From assembly GCF_004015185.1 (NCBI RefSeq), contig NZ_CP025746.1:1505776-1569775 (forward strand): DNA of 64,000 nt, in the 5' to 3' direction. The notes under the pieces were generated by a model that did not search any database, was not told where the DNA came from, and saw only the letters and a list, made by a program, of their open reading frames with translations. The stretch is from Clostridium manihotivorum (GTDB lineage Bacteria; Bacillota; Clostridia; Clostridiales; Clostridiaceae). A program made the position numbers and the translations under genes. Positions 1 to 8,976 of the stretch are shown piece by piece (positions within the stretch are counted from its first letter, which is position 1; every line of letters starts with the position of its first letter).

Positions 1-723
1 TCTTTTTTCTTAACAGCCTTAGGACAAGGGATGACTACATTATTATCATTCTTGAGCATGTATTTTTTATTTGACAGGTTTGGAAATATAAACGGATATA
101 GTTTCAATGAAGTACTTATATGCTTTAGTACCATATTTATGTCTTTTTCACTGGCAGAATGTTTTGCTAGAGGTTTTGATTCATTTTCTTCCATTATTTC
201 AAATGGTGAGTTTGATAGAGTAATGGTAAGACCTAGAAATGAAATACTTCAAGTTCTAGGTTCAAGAATAGAATTTACTAGAGTAGGAAGGCTTATACAG
301 GCAATACTTGTATTTACCTATGCGATTTTTAATGGAGGAATTCAATGGAATCTACCAAAGGTGATAACCATAATTTTTATGGTGCTAGGGGGGATTGGTG
401 TATTCTCAGGATTATTTATGATATATGCAGCCATATGCTTTTTCACCTTGGAAGGTCTAGAGGTTATAAATATATTCACTGATGGAGGAAGAGAACTTGC
501 TCAGTATCCTCTAAACATATATAAAGAGTGGGTAGTTAAGTTCTTTACCTTCATAGTACCACTGGCTTTTATCAACTATTATCCGTTTTTATACCTAATA
601 GGTAGAACAAAGGGACATAGCATTCTTTATATGTTTTCTCCGCTAGTATCCTTATTGTTTTTGATACCTAGCAATATTCTATGGAGATATGGCGTGAGGC
701 ACTACAAATCTACTGGGTCTTAA
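1..723 (+). CDS. ABC-2 type transporter permease (5' end outside window)
   Basis: Membrane subunit of an ABC transporter of the ABC-2 class (the PF06182/COG3694 type, by recognition of overall form and the C-terminal pattern WRYGVRHYKSTGS). The reading frame is open from the first base, so the ATG at 31 is probably internal and the N-terminus lies outside the window. Several hydrophobic segments are visible, roughly at residues 1-20, 28-45, 85-110, 112-140, 175-195 and 205-220 of the visible part. Its ATPase and a second permease would be expected upstream, out of view. The substrate cannot be told from sequence. A strong terminator follows at 761-808, so the ger operon downstream is a separate unit. 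Confidence 0.8.
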   Translation, partial: SFFLTALGQGMTTLLSFLSMYFLFDRFGNINGYSFNEVLICFSTIFMSFSLAECFARGFDSFSSIISNGEFDRVMVRPRNEILQVLGSRIEFTRVGRLIQAILVFTYAIFNGGIQWNLPKVITIIFMVLGGIGVFSGLFMIYAAICFFTLEGLEVINIFTDGGRELAQYPLNIYKEWVVKFFTFIVPLAFINYYPFLYLIGRTKGHSILYMFSPLVSLLFLIPSNILWRYGVRHYKSTGS

Positions 724-760
724 AATTAATTAAGAAGCATTCTTTGCTGTATTTATATGT

Positions 761-808
761 AAAAGTCATGAATATGAGGATAGAAATATCTTCATATTCG
801 TGACTTTT
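761..808 (+). terminator. Rho-independent terminator after the ABC-2 permease
   Basis: An imperfect inverted repeat of about 19 bp per arm (AAAAGTCATGAATATGAGG with CTTCATATTCGTGACTTTT), with a loop of about 10 bases and a T run. The A-rich 5' arm suggests it also works in the other direction. Confidence 0.85.
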
Positions 809-867
809 TCACTGTCTAAAAATCCATCATAAAAGCTAAGGTTCCTAAAAGTATAATAAAAAAGAAA

Positions 868-920
868 GCTTATTAGCCTACCAGATTTTATTCATATTTA
901 TTCGGAAAGGAAGATAAATT
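868..920 (+). repeat. Family III repeat, degenerate copy without terminator
   Basis: Resembles the 5' two thirds of the family III repeats at 17374, 36384, 39466, 51673 and 54258: GCTTATTAGCCTACCAGATT, then a divergent segment and ATTCGGAAAGG. The conserved CAGATGCGC and the terminator hairpin are missing, so this looks like a decayed or truncated copy. It lies about 60 bp after a terminator, as several other copies do. The rest of 724-1075 shows nothing further that I can support. Confidence 0.5.
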
Positions 921-1075
921 TGTTAAGAATTGATAGGAGTAATTTACCACAAATATTTAACAGATATGAGGATAAAATAAAAATACCATTTAGAACTTAA
1001 ATAGGTACTATATTATTCCAAGTAAGTATTATAGGCACATATAAATTGGGTTTACTCAGAGATAGGAGTGATAAA

Positions 1076-2542
1076 ATGGACCTTCAGAAAACTATAGATG
1101 ACCTAAGAGAGATGTTAGGTATTCCACAAGAGTTCGTGGTAAAGAGAATACTGATTGGCAAGAAAAATACTATTGAAGCTGCAGTATGTTACGTAAATGG
1201 ACTAATTGATAAAAATATTATAGATAGAGATGTTCTTACACATCTAATGATAGATGTTAATGAGGATATATCGAAAATAGACAATGTTTCTGAATATGTA
1301 TGTAAAAAATATATTACTATTAGTAATACTTCTATTGAAACTGATATCAATAGTATAGCTAGCGGATTGAAGAGAGGTAAAACAGTATTGCTCCTTCAAA
1401 ATGCTGAAAACTTTATAGTTCTAGATGCCTCTTCAGAAAATTTTAGAGCTATTGAAGAACCTGCAAATGAGACCTCTTTAAATGGGCCAAGAGATGGATT
1501 TATAGAAAATGTTCAGACTAATATAAGTTTATTAAAAAGAAGAATAAAAGATGTAAATTTGAAGACTGAAAAGTTTACTTTAGGCACAAGAACTCAGACA
1601 GACTTATTTATTATGTATATAGATGACATTGTAGATAAAAAGTATCTTGAGGAATTAAGAAAAAAAATAGTGAAAATAGATGTTGACTTAATCCAGGCAA
1701 ATGGAGTGATAGAACAATTTATTGAAGCTAATAAATTTAGCGTATTTCCACAGACCTTTGGGTCAGAAAGGCCAGATGTAATACAGGCTCATATAATGGA
1801 GGGAAGAATAGCTTTTTTATTGGATAATACCCCATATGTAACTACTTATCCAACTACATTTACTGAATTTTTGCAGACTCCTGAAGATTATTATGGTCGT
1901 ACAGTTATATCAACCTTTGTAAGGATTTTAAGATTTTTTGCAGTTTTTATAGTTATAACTTTTCCATCAATATACATTACTTTTCTAAAATTTAATTCTG
2001 AGATGATACCGTTAAAATTTATTAAAACCTTAGTTGTAAACAGAAAGGATTTAGCGCTTACTCCCTTTATGTCTTTATTGATGATGCAGCTAACCATAGA
2101 GCTGTTGAGAGAAGGCGGGCTAAGGTTACCTACAAAAATAGGGCAGACCTTGAGCGTAGTTGGAGGAATAATTATAGGAGATGCAGCTATTAAGGCCAAA
2201 TTCGTAAGTTCTGCTACTTTACTTGTAGCAGGTACAACAACTATTGCATCTTTTGCCATATCAAACTACAAGATGGCAGTAGCTATAAGATTGATAACTT
2301 ACCCCATGACGGTTCTTGCCAATTGGTTAGGGGTGCTGGGGATAACCGTAGGATGGTTTGTATTACTTTCTTATTTGTGCTCAATAGAAAACTTAGGAGT
2401 GCCTTACCTTAATTTCAATAGAAATGACTTGAAGGACACTTTGATAAGAGCGCCACACTTAAAACTTAATACAAGACCAGAAGCAATACCAAATGATAAT
2501 CCTGTAAGACAAGAATATACAGGAAGTGAGAAGAGTGAGTGA
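1076..2542 (+). CDS. Spore germinant receptor A subunit (GerA/GerKA family), divergent
   Basis: First gene of receptor locus 1. GerA-family A subunits sit in the spore inner membrane and, with B and C subunits, sense germinants. The protein has the usual soluble N-terminal part ending in the family motif GPRDGFIENVQTNISLLKRR, then EDYYGRT and a hydrophobic C-terminal half of several helices. I start at the ATG at 1076, which follows GATAGGAGTG; an in-frame TTG lies 30 bp upstream. It is odd beside the A subunit at 7315: the segment GREGVPFPA is replaced by NRKDLALTP, and LREAGVRLP reads LREGGLRLP. It is full length (488 residues), so it is a divergent paralogue rather than a fragment. The end overlaps the next gene. 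Confidence 0.93.
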   Translation: MDLQKTIDDLREMLGIPQEFVVKRILIGKKNTIEAAVCYVNGLIDKNIIDRDVLTHLMIDVNEDISKIDNVSEYVCKKYITISNTSIETDINSIASGLKRGKTVLLLQNAENFIVLDASSENFRAIEEPANETSLNGPRDGFIENVQTNISLLKRRIKDVNLKTEKFTLGTRTQTDLFIMYIDDIVDKKYLEELRKKIVKIDVDLIQANGVIEQFIEANKFSVFPQTFGSERPDVIQAHIMEGRIAFLLDNTPYVTTYPTTFTEFLQTPEDYYGRTVISTFVRILRFFAVFIVITFPSIYITFLKFNSEMIPLKFIKTLVVNRKDLALTPFMSLLMMQLTIELLREGGLRLPTKIGQTLSVVGGIIIGDAAIKAKFVSSATLLVAGTTTIASFAISNYKMAVAIRLITYPMTVLANWLGVLGITVGWFVLLSYLCSIENLGVPYLNFNRNDLKDTLIRAPHLKLNTRPEAIPNDNPVRQEYTGSEKSE

Positions 2543-3611
2543 CGGAAAGATATCATTAACAATAAGTGAACTTTCTCAAATATTAATAGCTTCTTTAGTA
2601 GGTGTAGGAATTCTTTATATACCTAATAGCATAATAAAATATGCAGAACAAGATTCGTGGATTGGTTGTATATTTGGAGCTATATATCCTTTTTATATGT
2701 TATTTATAGCTAGTTATATTGCTAAGATGCATCCAGATGAAAATATACTTGTTTTATCTAGAAGATATTTCGGTAATGTATTTGGGAGTATTTTGAATAT
2801 ATTGTATACTTTTTTTTTCATATTCCTTTTAACCTCTGAAATTGATGGATTTAAAAACGTCTCAATTGTATACTTGACTAACTTTATAAGTGGTTATAAG
2901 GCTGTGGCAGTTATTGTATTGAGCGCTGCTTATGCAACATATAAGGGCTTGAAGCCCTTGGCAAGAGTTAGTGAAATAATATTTTTTACAACAAGTATAC
3001 TTGTATTGCTTCTTGCGGGATCTCTAGTAAAGGGGAGTATTTATAATATACAGCCAGTATTTAGAACATCTATAGTGAAGCTAGCAAAGGCTTCTAAAGA
3101 AACCGCATTCTTTTATTCAGGTGTAGAAGCTGTTTTTTTATATCACCCATTTTTGAAAGAAAAAAGTAAGCTGCTAAAATATTGCTCAATGTGTGTAGGG
3201 TACATAGCATTTACTTATATAATGGTAGTATTTTTAACTATATACTATCTAGGAATAGATATATCACCTAAGTATTTGTGGCCTGTAATTACATTGACAG
3301 ATGTCATAAATATACCAATAATAAATAGCTTTAGATATATCTTTTTGGCTTTATGGAGCTTCATAATCTTGAAATGTATAGCAATATATTATTATTCAAG
3401 TTGCTTTTGTATAAATCAAATAGTGAACAAAATTTCTATTCATAAGATTACTATACTTATATATCCAATTATAGTATATGTAGCAGTCAAGTATGGAAAT
3501 GAGACTACAAGAAGAGAAGTTTCAGGAATTATTATGCCGATTTGTGCCTATTTTAATATTTTTTTTGTAACTATCATGGCTATAGGTATAAAGAGAAAAA
3601 GCGAGAATTAA
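2535..3611 (+). CDS. Spore germinant receptor B subunit (GerKB family), copy 1 of a tandem pair
   Basis: Integral membrane protein of the GerAB/spore germination family, part of the APC transporter superfamily, with about ten hydrophobic helices. Family features include GVGILYIPN near the start and the central KASKETAFFYSG and TDVINIPIINSFRYIF. GTG starts are possible at 2526 and 2535. I prefer 2535 because AGGAAGTGAGAA precedes it exactly as it precedes the ATG of the next B gene. It overlaps the A gene by 8 bp, so translation is probably coupled. It is clearly similar along its whole length to the next gene, indicating a local duplication. A hairpin (ATTTTTCAA/TTGAAAAAT) lies in the 89-bp gap after it. 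Confidence 0.92.
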   Translation: MSDGKISLTISELSQILIASLVGVGILYIPNSIIKYAEQDSWIGCIFGAIYPFYMLFIASYIAKMHPDENILVLSRRYFGNVFGSILNILYTFFFIFLLTSEIDGFKNVSIVYLTNFISGYKAVAVIVLSAAYATYKGLKPLARVSEIIFFTTSILVLLLAGSLVKGSIYNIQPVFRTSIVKLAKASKETAFFYSGVEAVFLYHPFLKEKSKLLKYCSMCVGYIAFTYIMVVFLTIYYLGIDISPKYLWPVITLTDVINIPIINSFRYIFLALWSFIILKCIAIYYYSSCFCINQIVNKISIHKITILIYPIIVYVAVKYGNETTRREVSGIIMPICAYFNIFFVTIMAIGIKRKSEN

Positions 3612-3700
3612 TTGAGATTTTTCAAAATGATTGAGTTTTATCAATTGAAAAATATCCATTAATGATTCTATAAGTGAAGAGCATGTAGGAAGTGAGAAAA

Positions 3701-4792
3701 ATGAGTAAGATAAAAATAAGTATGTCAACAAGTGAATTTTCTCAGATTATAATATCTTCTATACTAGGTGTTGGAATCTTATACATACCTAATGGCTTAA
3801 TAAAGTATGCTAATCAAGATGCTTGGATAGCTTGCATAATCGGCGCTGCATATCCTTTTTATATGCTTATTATAGCCAAGTATATGTGCAGTAAGCATCC
3901 GGAAGAGAACATATTGATGTTGTCGAGAAGATACTTCGGAACAATCATAGGAAACCTACTTAATATAGGATATGTTTCATATTTTATATTTGTATTTGCT
4001 TCAGAAGTAAATGGTTTTAAAAATGCTTTTTATACCTATGTAACCTACTTTATAGATGATTTTAAGATAATTTTAGTTACTTTATTAGCCACAGGGTATC
4101 TGGTATATAAAGGATTAAAGCCTTTAGTTAGAGTAAATGAAATAATATTTTATACAACTATAATACTTATAGCTCTTCCATCAGGAGCTTTAATTAATGG
4201 AAGTATATACAATATAAGACCAACCTTTGATACTAGCATAATAGACCTTTTAAAAGCATCAAAAGAAACTACATTTTTTTATGCTGGAATAGAAACAATT
4301 TTTTTGTTTTATCCATTTTTAAATAAAAAGGATAAATTATTTAAATATGGAGCTATCAGTGTAATATTTATAGTAATAGTTTATGTATGGACAGTTTTTT
4401 TGACCATATTTTATCTTGGAATAGATATAGCACCTAAATATTTATGGCCAGTGGTAACTCTAACAGATGCAATAAATATCCCCATCATAAATAGTTTTAG
4501 ATATATATTTTTATCTTTATGGAGTCTTATTATATTTAAATGCATTGCTGTATTTTACTATTCGGTATGCTTTGGTATCAACCAAATTACTAATAAGATA
4601 TCCATAAGAAGGCTTACGATCCTGATATATCCCTTAATTGCTTATATGGCACTGGAATTTGGAAATTCAACTGAACGAAAAGAATTGACAGGAAGCTTAA
4701 TGCCAATATATGTTCTATTTAACCTCTTTTTTGTAACAGTTATTGCCATAATAATAAGAAGAGAAAGGGTAAGAGAAGATGAGAAAGAGTAA
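3701..4792 (+). CDS. Spore germinant receptor B subunit (GerKB family), copy 2 of a tandem pair
   Basis: A second GerAB-type membrane protein, roughly half or more identical by eye to the preceding gene. Shared stretches include GVGILYIPN, LSRRYFG, YKGLKPL, KASKET, PKYLWPV and NSFRYIFL. Start at the ATG at 3701 after GTAGGAAGTGAG; a GTG at 3692 is less well placed. About ten transmembrane helices and a charged C-terminal tail (RRERVREDEKE). The last codons overlap the C subunit gene by 14 bp, which ties this copy rather than the first to the C subunit in expression. Two B genes in one locus suggest alternative receptors sharing one A and one C, or a change in germinant specificity, because B subunits are the usual place where specificity varies. 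Confidence 0.92.
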   Translation: MSKIKISMSTSEFSQIIISSILGVGILYIPNGLIKYANQDAWIACIIGAAYPFYMLIIAKYMCSKHPEENILMLSRRYFGTIIGNLLNIGYVSYFIFVFASEVNGFKNAFYTYVTYFIDDFKIILVTLLATGYLVYKGLKPLVRVNEIIFYTTIILIALPSGALINGSIYNIRPTFDTSIIDLLKASKETTFFYAGIETIFLFYPFLNKKDKLFKYGAISVIFIVIVYVWTVFLTIFYLGIDIAPKYLWPVVTLTDAINIPIINSFRYIFLSLWSLIIFKCIAVFYYSVCFGINQITNKISIRRLTILIYPLIAYMALEFGNSTERKELTGSLMPIYVLFNLFFVTVIAIIIRRERVREDEKE

Positions 4793-5885
4793 AGTTGTAT
4801 TTATTATAATTGCTGCATTCATATTGGTTATTTCTTTTATAGGATCTGAAGGAGAGTTAGTAGAAAATTTAGAGCTGTTGGCAGGGGTAGGAGCTGATGT
4901 TGAAAAGAAAGGTGGAGAGATAACCTATGTGGTGCCATTACTTACATACTCTGCAGGAAAAGGAGAAGAACTTGTTCCTAGTATACTTACTGGAAAGGCA
5001 AATACTATTGGTGAAACAAGGGAAGATAGGCAGCTTGAATCTGATAAAAAGCTTAGCTTAGGTGTTGGAAGAGTATATGTAATGAGTGAAGAAGCAGCCA
5101 GAACTGGAATAAGACAATTTATAGATATGAACATGAACAATGCCTTCTATAACGATAGGACTGTTTGTGTAGTTTGCAAAGGAAAAGCTAAGGATATGCT
5201 GTCATATAAGATTCCAGATGTTTCTAGCTCTGTAGAGTTCATAGAGGGAATGATAAAGAATCTTAAGGAGTTTAATTTTTTCTCCATGCAATACACTACA
5301 AATGATATTATAGTAAGGTTAGATGCTGAGGGTAGAGAAGTCTTGTTACCTTATATAGAGATTGTTGATGATAAGATAAAAACAACAGGTATTGCTATCT
5401 TTGAAGATGATAAGATGGTAGCTAAAGCCAATATAAGAGAAGCAAAAGTGATAAACATGCTAAAAGAAAACAAGGTAAAAGGCATAATCACCTTACAACA
5501 GGATTCAAAACAATATATAAATGTATTTTGTAAGACTAAACGAAAGATTAAGTGCACTAAAGAAGATGGAAGATATAAGTTTACTATCGACTTGAAGGTT
5601 AGTGGAGAGATAATTTCCAATGAGTTGTATAGAAACGTAAATACAAAAAAGAAGTATATGAAGAACTTAGAAGAAGATTTAAAAGATAAAATAGAGATTC
5701 AGTGTAATTCTTTGATAAACGATATTCATAGGAAATATGGAGTGGATGTGCTAGATCTAGGAAGAGTTGCAGCGGCTACCCACGGAAGAAATACAGGTAT
5801 AGATTGGAATAAGGTTGTTAGCGATTCTGATATAAAGATTAATGTTAAGGTTAAAATTAAATCCCTAGGAAGAGGAGATTATTAA
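4779..5885 (+). CDS. Spore germinant receptor C subunit (GerAC family) lacking a lipobox
   Basis: GerAC-type subunit by position, length (368 residues) and fold-typical pieces: LVENLELLAGVGADVEKK near the start, GRVYVMSEEAARTGI, GIAIFEDDKMV, and the C-terminal DIHRKYGVDVLDLG region. Family C subunits are normally lipoproteins with a Cys after the signal segment, as in the C genes at 8977 (LTGCWSS) and 22931 (LTSCWNY). Here the N-terminal hydrophobic stretch runs into ISFIGSEGELVENL with no cysteine, so classical lipid anchoring should not occur. It may stay anchored by the uncleaved N-terminal helix or be released. It overlaps the B gene upstream, and RBS-like AGAGAAG precedes the ATG. Confidence 0.85.
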   Translation: MRKSKVVFIIIAAFILVISFIGSEGELVENLELLAGVGADVEKKGGEITYVVPLLTYSAGKGEELVPSILTGKANTIGETREDRQLESDKKLSLGVGRVYVMSEEAARTGIRQFIDMNMNNAFYNDRTVCVVCKGKAKDMLSYKIPDVSSSVEFIEGMIKNLKEFNFFSMQYTTNDIIVRLDAEGREVLLPYIEIVDDKIKTTGIAIFEDDKMVAKANIREAKVINMLKENKVKGIITLQQDSKQYINVFCKTKRKIKCTKEDGRYKFTIDLKVSGEIISNELYRNVNTKKKYMKNLEEDLKDKIEIQCNSLINDIHRKYGVDVLDLGRVAAATHGRNTGIDWNKVVSDSDIKINVKVKIKSLGRGDY

Positions 5886-5933
5886 TTCATGCATAAAGTA
5901 AGAACTTCAATAAAAAAGAAGGAAACATAGAAT

Positions 5934-7019
5934 ATGAATAAATTGAGTAATCATCAACTATTTACACTAATGTTTATATTTGAGATAGGCAGCACTACGA
6001 TTTTTGCTTTAGGTATAGGAGCAAAGCAAGATGCCTGGATTGTAATATTACTTGCGCTTGTTATAGGACTAATATTTATGTGGATATACACAGAATTACA
6101 AAAAAGCTTTCCAGACAAAAATTATATAGGAATAGCTAAGCTTATATTAGGCAATAAGATTGGCACAATAGTAGTCTTTATGTATATGTTCAACCTTCTG
6201 TGGCATTGTGCTAGAAATACCAGAGAATTTAGCGAATTGTTGCTGATGACTTTGTTCCCAACTACTCCTATGTATATAATCTTAATGCTTTTTATAGGTG
6301 TAAGTATACACATTCTTATTAAGGGAATTGAAGTATTGGCAAGATTAAGTGAAGTGATTTTTTATGCAATAATAATTTCTATGATTGTAATATACTTTTT
6401 AATTTATATTTCTGGAAAACTTGATTTTTCAAATTTACTTCCTATACTAGGTGAGGGGGGTAAACCTGTACTGAAGGAACTTCCAACAATAATTGTATTT
6501 CCCTTTGGAGAAGTATTTGTTTTTAGTATGTATTGGAATATGGTATATGAAAAAGAACAGTTAAGGAAGACTGGAGTTAAGGTGATTTTTTATTCAGGTG
6601 TATTGCTATGTATGTCTGTAATTATTGATATATGTGCATTGGGAGCTGAATATACAGAGATAGCTACAATTCCTTTGGTGGAAACTATAAAACTCATAAA
6701 TATTGAAGGTGTCATAAGCAATATAGATGCCATAGGAGTTATTATGATGTTTTTAGGAGGATTTTTTAAAATGACAATATATCTAAATGCTATAAATACC
6801 ATATTTACAGGTATATTTAGAATTAAAAATGTTAATTTGTCACTACTGTGTATGGGCATATTTTTATTATTTTTTTCTATATTATTTGAACCAAATTACG
6901 CCTATCACAAGTGGATGGTAAATTATGATTCACCTTATTATGCAATAATATATACTAATATAATTCCACTTATATTATTGCTTATACTTTTCATAAAAAA
7001 GAAGAGAATTGAATTTTAA
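5934..7019 (+). CDS. Spore germinant receptor B subunit (GerKB family)
   Basis: Third B subunit in this run: about ten hydrophobic helices, with family features at LIKGIEVLARLSEV and the central VFPFGEVFVFSMYWNMV. Start at the ATG after GAAGGAAACATAGAAT. It is less like the tandem pair upstream and more like the B subunits at 10418 and 20462 (PFGEIFVFF, PFAEIVVLT). It may therefore belong with the A and C genes downstream rather than with the locus-1 C gene. The 48-bp gap on its 5' side and the small gene on its 3' side suggest one transcript across the run. No terminator was seen between 5885 and 11515. Confidence 0.9.
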   Translation: MNKLSNHQLFTLMFIFEIGSTTIFALGIGAKQDAWIVILLALVIGLIFMWIYTELQKSFPDKNYIGIAKLILGNKIGTIVVFMYMFNLLWHCARNTREFSELLLMTLFPTTPMYIILMLFIGVSIHILIKGIEVLARLSEVIFYAIIISMIVIYFLIYISGKLDFSNLLPILGEGGKPVLKELPTIIVFPFGEVFVFSMYWNMVYEKEQLRKTGVKVIFYSGVLLCMSVIIDICALGAEYTEIATIPLVETIKLINIEGVISNIDAIGVIMMFLGGFFKMTIYLNAINTIFTGIFRIKNVNLSLLCMGIFLLFFSILFEPNYAYHKWMVNYDSPYYAIIYTNIIPLILLLILFIKKKRIEF

Positions 7020-7042
7020 TATATTTAAAACGGGGGAAGTTC

Positions 7043-7237
7043 ATGGAAGTTATAAGCTTTATTCAAAGTTCTTTTAAGGGATGGGACTGGTATATAACCT
7101 TTTTTACATTAACCTCTTGGATTTTACTTATATTCTTACTTTTTTTCTTACTTATTCAGTTTTTTCTACTATTATTTAAAGTTAAATATAAAAATAAAGA
7201 ATTTGAAGATTACGTGAGTAAAAATAAAAATGATTAA
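7043..7237 (+). CDS. Small membrane protein in the ger operon
   Basis: 64 residues with one long hydrophobic stretch (about residues 18-45, TFFTLTSWILLIFLLFFLLI) and a charged C-terminal tail (KVKYKNKEFEDYVSKNKND). A good ribosome site (ACGGGGGAAG) precedes the ATG. It has no obvious sequence similarity to the small proteins at 10166 and 21574. Small membrane proteins encoded in ger operons of Bacillus (D proteins) modulate receptor function; whether this one does is inference from location only. No recognised domain. Confidence 0.65.
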   Translation: MEVISFIQSSFKGWDWYITFFTLTSWILLIFLLFFLLIQFFLLLFKVKYKNKEFEDYVSKNKND

Positions 7238-7314
7238 TAGAAATATATAAACTATATGGATATTAAAAGAAATGAGAGGAACAATATGTATAAATATATA
7301 TAGAGGTAATAAAT

Positions 7315-8925
7315 ATGCTTAGATATTTATACAAACTATTTAGACTTAATCATAAAGACTCAAATAATGACGATAGTTTAAAAAATAGTAACTTATGCGA
7401 AAATCAGCAGACTAATGAGATTAAACTATCTAATAATTTAAAAGAAAATATGGATAATTTGAAAAATATATTCGGGCAAAATACTGACGTAGTCTTTAGA
7501 GAGTTTTCTTTTGGAAACAACAAACAGATAAAGGCTGCCATTATATACGTTGAAGGATTGGCTGAAAAAGCTATTATAAATGACGTAATAATGAAATCCT
7601 TTATGTATGACAGCAGTATGACTGATATGAAGAATATAAAGGCTGGAGATATAGATTTCATAAAGGAAAATATGATGTCTGTAGCAAACTTGAGAGCCAT
7701 GACAGACCAAAGTCAGATTATAGATGCGTGTCTTTCTGGAGAAACTATTTTTCTTATAGATGGAGCGGACAGAGCTTTAGTTATTCATTCTGAAGGTTTT
7801 GAGACTAGAGGCGTAGAAGAGGCAAAGACTGAAGCTGTTGTAAGAGGACCAAGGGAAGGTTTTACAGAGAATATACAAACGAACATGGCACTTATAAGAC
7901 GTAGAATAAAAAGTCCAAATCTGGTTTTTGAATCCATGAGAATAGGTAAACAGACAAGGACTAGTATATGCATAGTATATCTAAAAAACATTGCTAATCC
8001 TAAAATAGTAGAAGAAGTTAAAAAAAGACTTAAAAATATAAATATAGACTCGGTTTTAGAATCAGGATATATAGAACAGCTTATAGAAGATGAGCCAAAT
8101 TCAATATTCCCTACAGTAGGAAACTCTGAAAAGTCTGATTCTGCATCATCAAAGATATTAGAGGGAAGAGTATGCATAATAGTTGACGGAACCCCTTTCG
8201 TACTCACTGTTCCAATGTTATTTGTAGAGGGCTTTCAAAGTGCTGAGGATTACTACTCTAGACCATATCTAGCAAACATGATAAGAATACTAAGATACTT
8301 TTGTTTTTATATAAGCATTTTTGCGCCTGTATCATATGTAGTTTTATCTACTTTTCACCAGGAATTAATTCCAACCACATTATTGTTTACTATGGCAGCT
8401 GGAAGAGAAGGTGTACCATTTCCAGCCGCTGTAGAAGCTGGACTAATGATTACAACCTTTGAAATCTTAAGAGAAGCAGGAGTTAGACTCCCAAGACCGG
8501 TAGGTCAAGCGGTAAGCATAGTTGGAGCTTTAGTAATAGGGGAAGCAGCGGTTTCAGCTGGTTTGGTTGGAGGATTATTAGTAATTGTAATAGCCTTGAC
8601 TGCTGTTTCTAGCTTTGTAGTTCCTACTTTTACTGATGTTATATCTATTTTAAGGATAGTATTTTTAGTTTTAGGATCAGTTCTTGGTATTTTTGGTATT
8701 GGAATAGGTGTTATCTTGGTACTTGCTCATGCAGTTTCCTTAAATTCCTTTGGGGTACCATATGTTACGCCACTGGCTCCTTTGGTAAAGGAAGATATTA
8801 AAGATAGTATTATAAGAGCACCTTTATATAAGATGAATAAGAGACCGAAACTGATAGGATTCTTAAATGTTTTTAGGCAGAGTGAAGATGCTAAGCCAGA
8901 CTATGATAAGGAAAAGAATGATTAA
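7315..8925 (+). CDS. Spore germinant receptor A subunit (GerA/GerKA family)
   Basis: Full-length A subunit (536 residues) of receptor locus 2. It has a polar N-terminal part with an Asn/Lys-rich first 50 residues, the motif GPREGFTENIQTNMALIRRR, and EDYYSRP. A membrane half follows with GREGVPFPAAVEAG, EILREAGVRLPRPVGQAVS, and SFGVPYVTPLAP near the end, all typical of the family. Start at the ATG after AGAGGTAATAA. A 77-bp gap separates it from the small gene upstream and 51 bp from the C gene. It acts in the spore inner membrane as part of a germinant receptor; the germinant cannot be predicted. Confidence 0.95.
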   Translation: MLRYLYKLFRLNHKDSNNDDSLKNSNLCENQQTNEIKLSNNLKENMDNLKNIFGQNTDVVFREFSFGNNKQIKAAIIYVEGLAEKAIINDVIMKSFMYDSSMTDMKNIKAGDIDFIKENMMSVANLRAMTDQSQIIDACLSGETIFLIDGADRALVIHSEGFETRGVEEAKTEAVVRGPREGFTENIQTNMALIRRRIKSPNLVFESMRIGKQTRTSICIVYLKNIANPKIVEEVKKRLKNINIDSVLESGYIEQLIEDEPNSIFPTVGNSEKSDSASSKILEGRVCIIVDGTPFVLTVPMLFVEGFQSAEDYYSRPYLANMIRILRYFCFYISIFAPVSYVVLSTFHQELIPTTLLFTMAAGREGVPFPAAVEAGLMITTFEILREAGVRLPRPVGQAVSIVGALVIGEAAVSAGLVGGLLVIVIALTAVSSFVVPTFTDVISILRIVFLVLGSVLGIFGIGIGVILVLAHAVSLNSFGVPYVTPLAPLVKEDIKDSIIRAPLYKMNKRPKLIGFLNVFRQSEDAKPDYDKEKND

Positions 8926-8976
8926 TAAAGTTTGATTTGTCTTTAGGAATGTCTCATAGTGAGGATAGATAATAGT

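Noticed and set aside
1038..1044. CATATAA as a sigma-G -10 box for the first ger locus
   Set aside because: It has one mismatch and no acceptable -35 at 17-18 bp.
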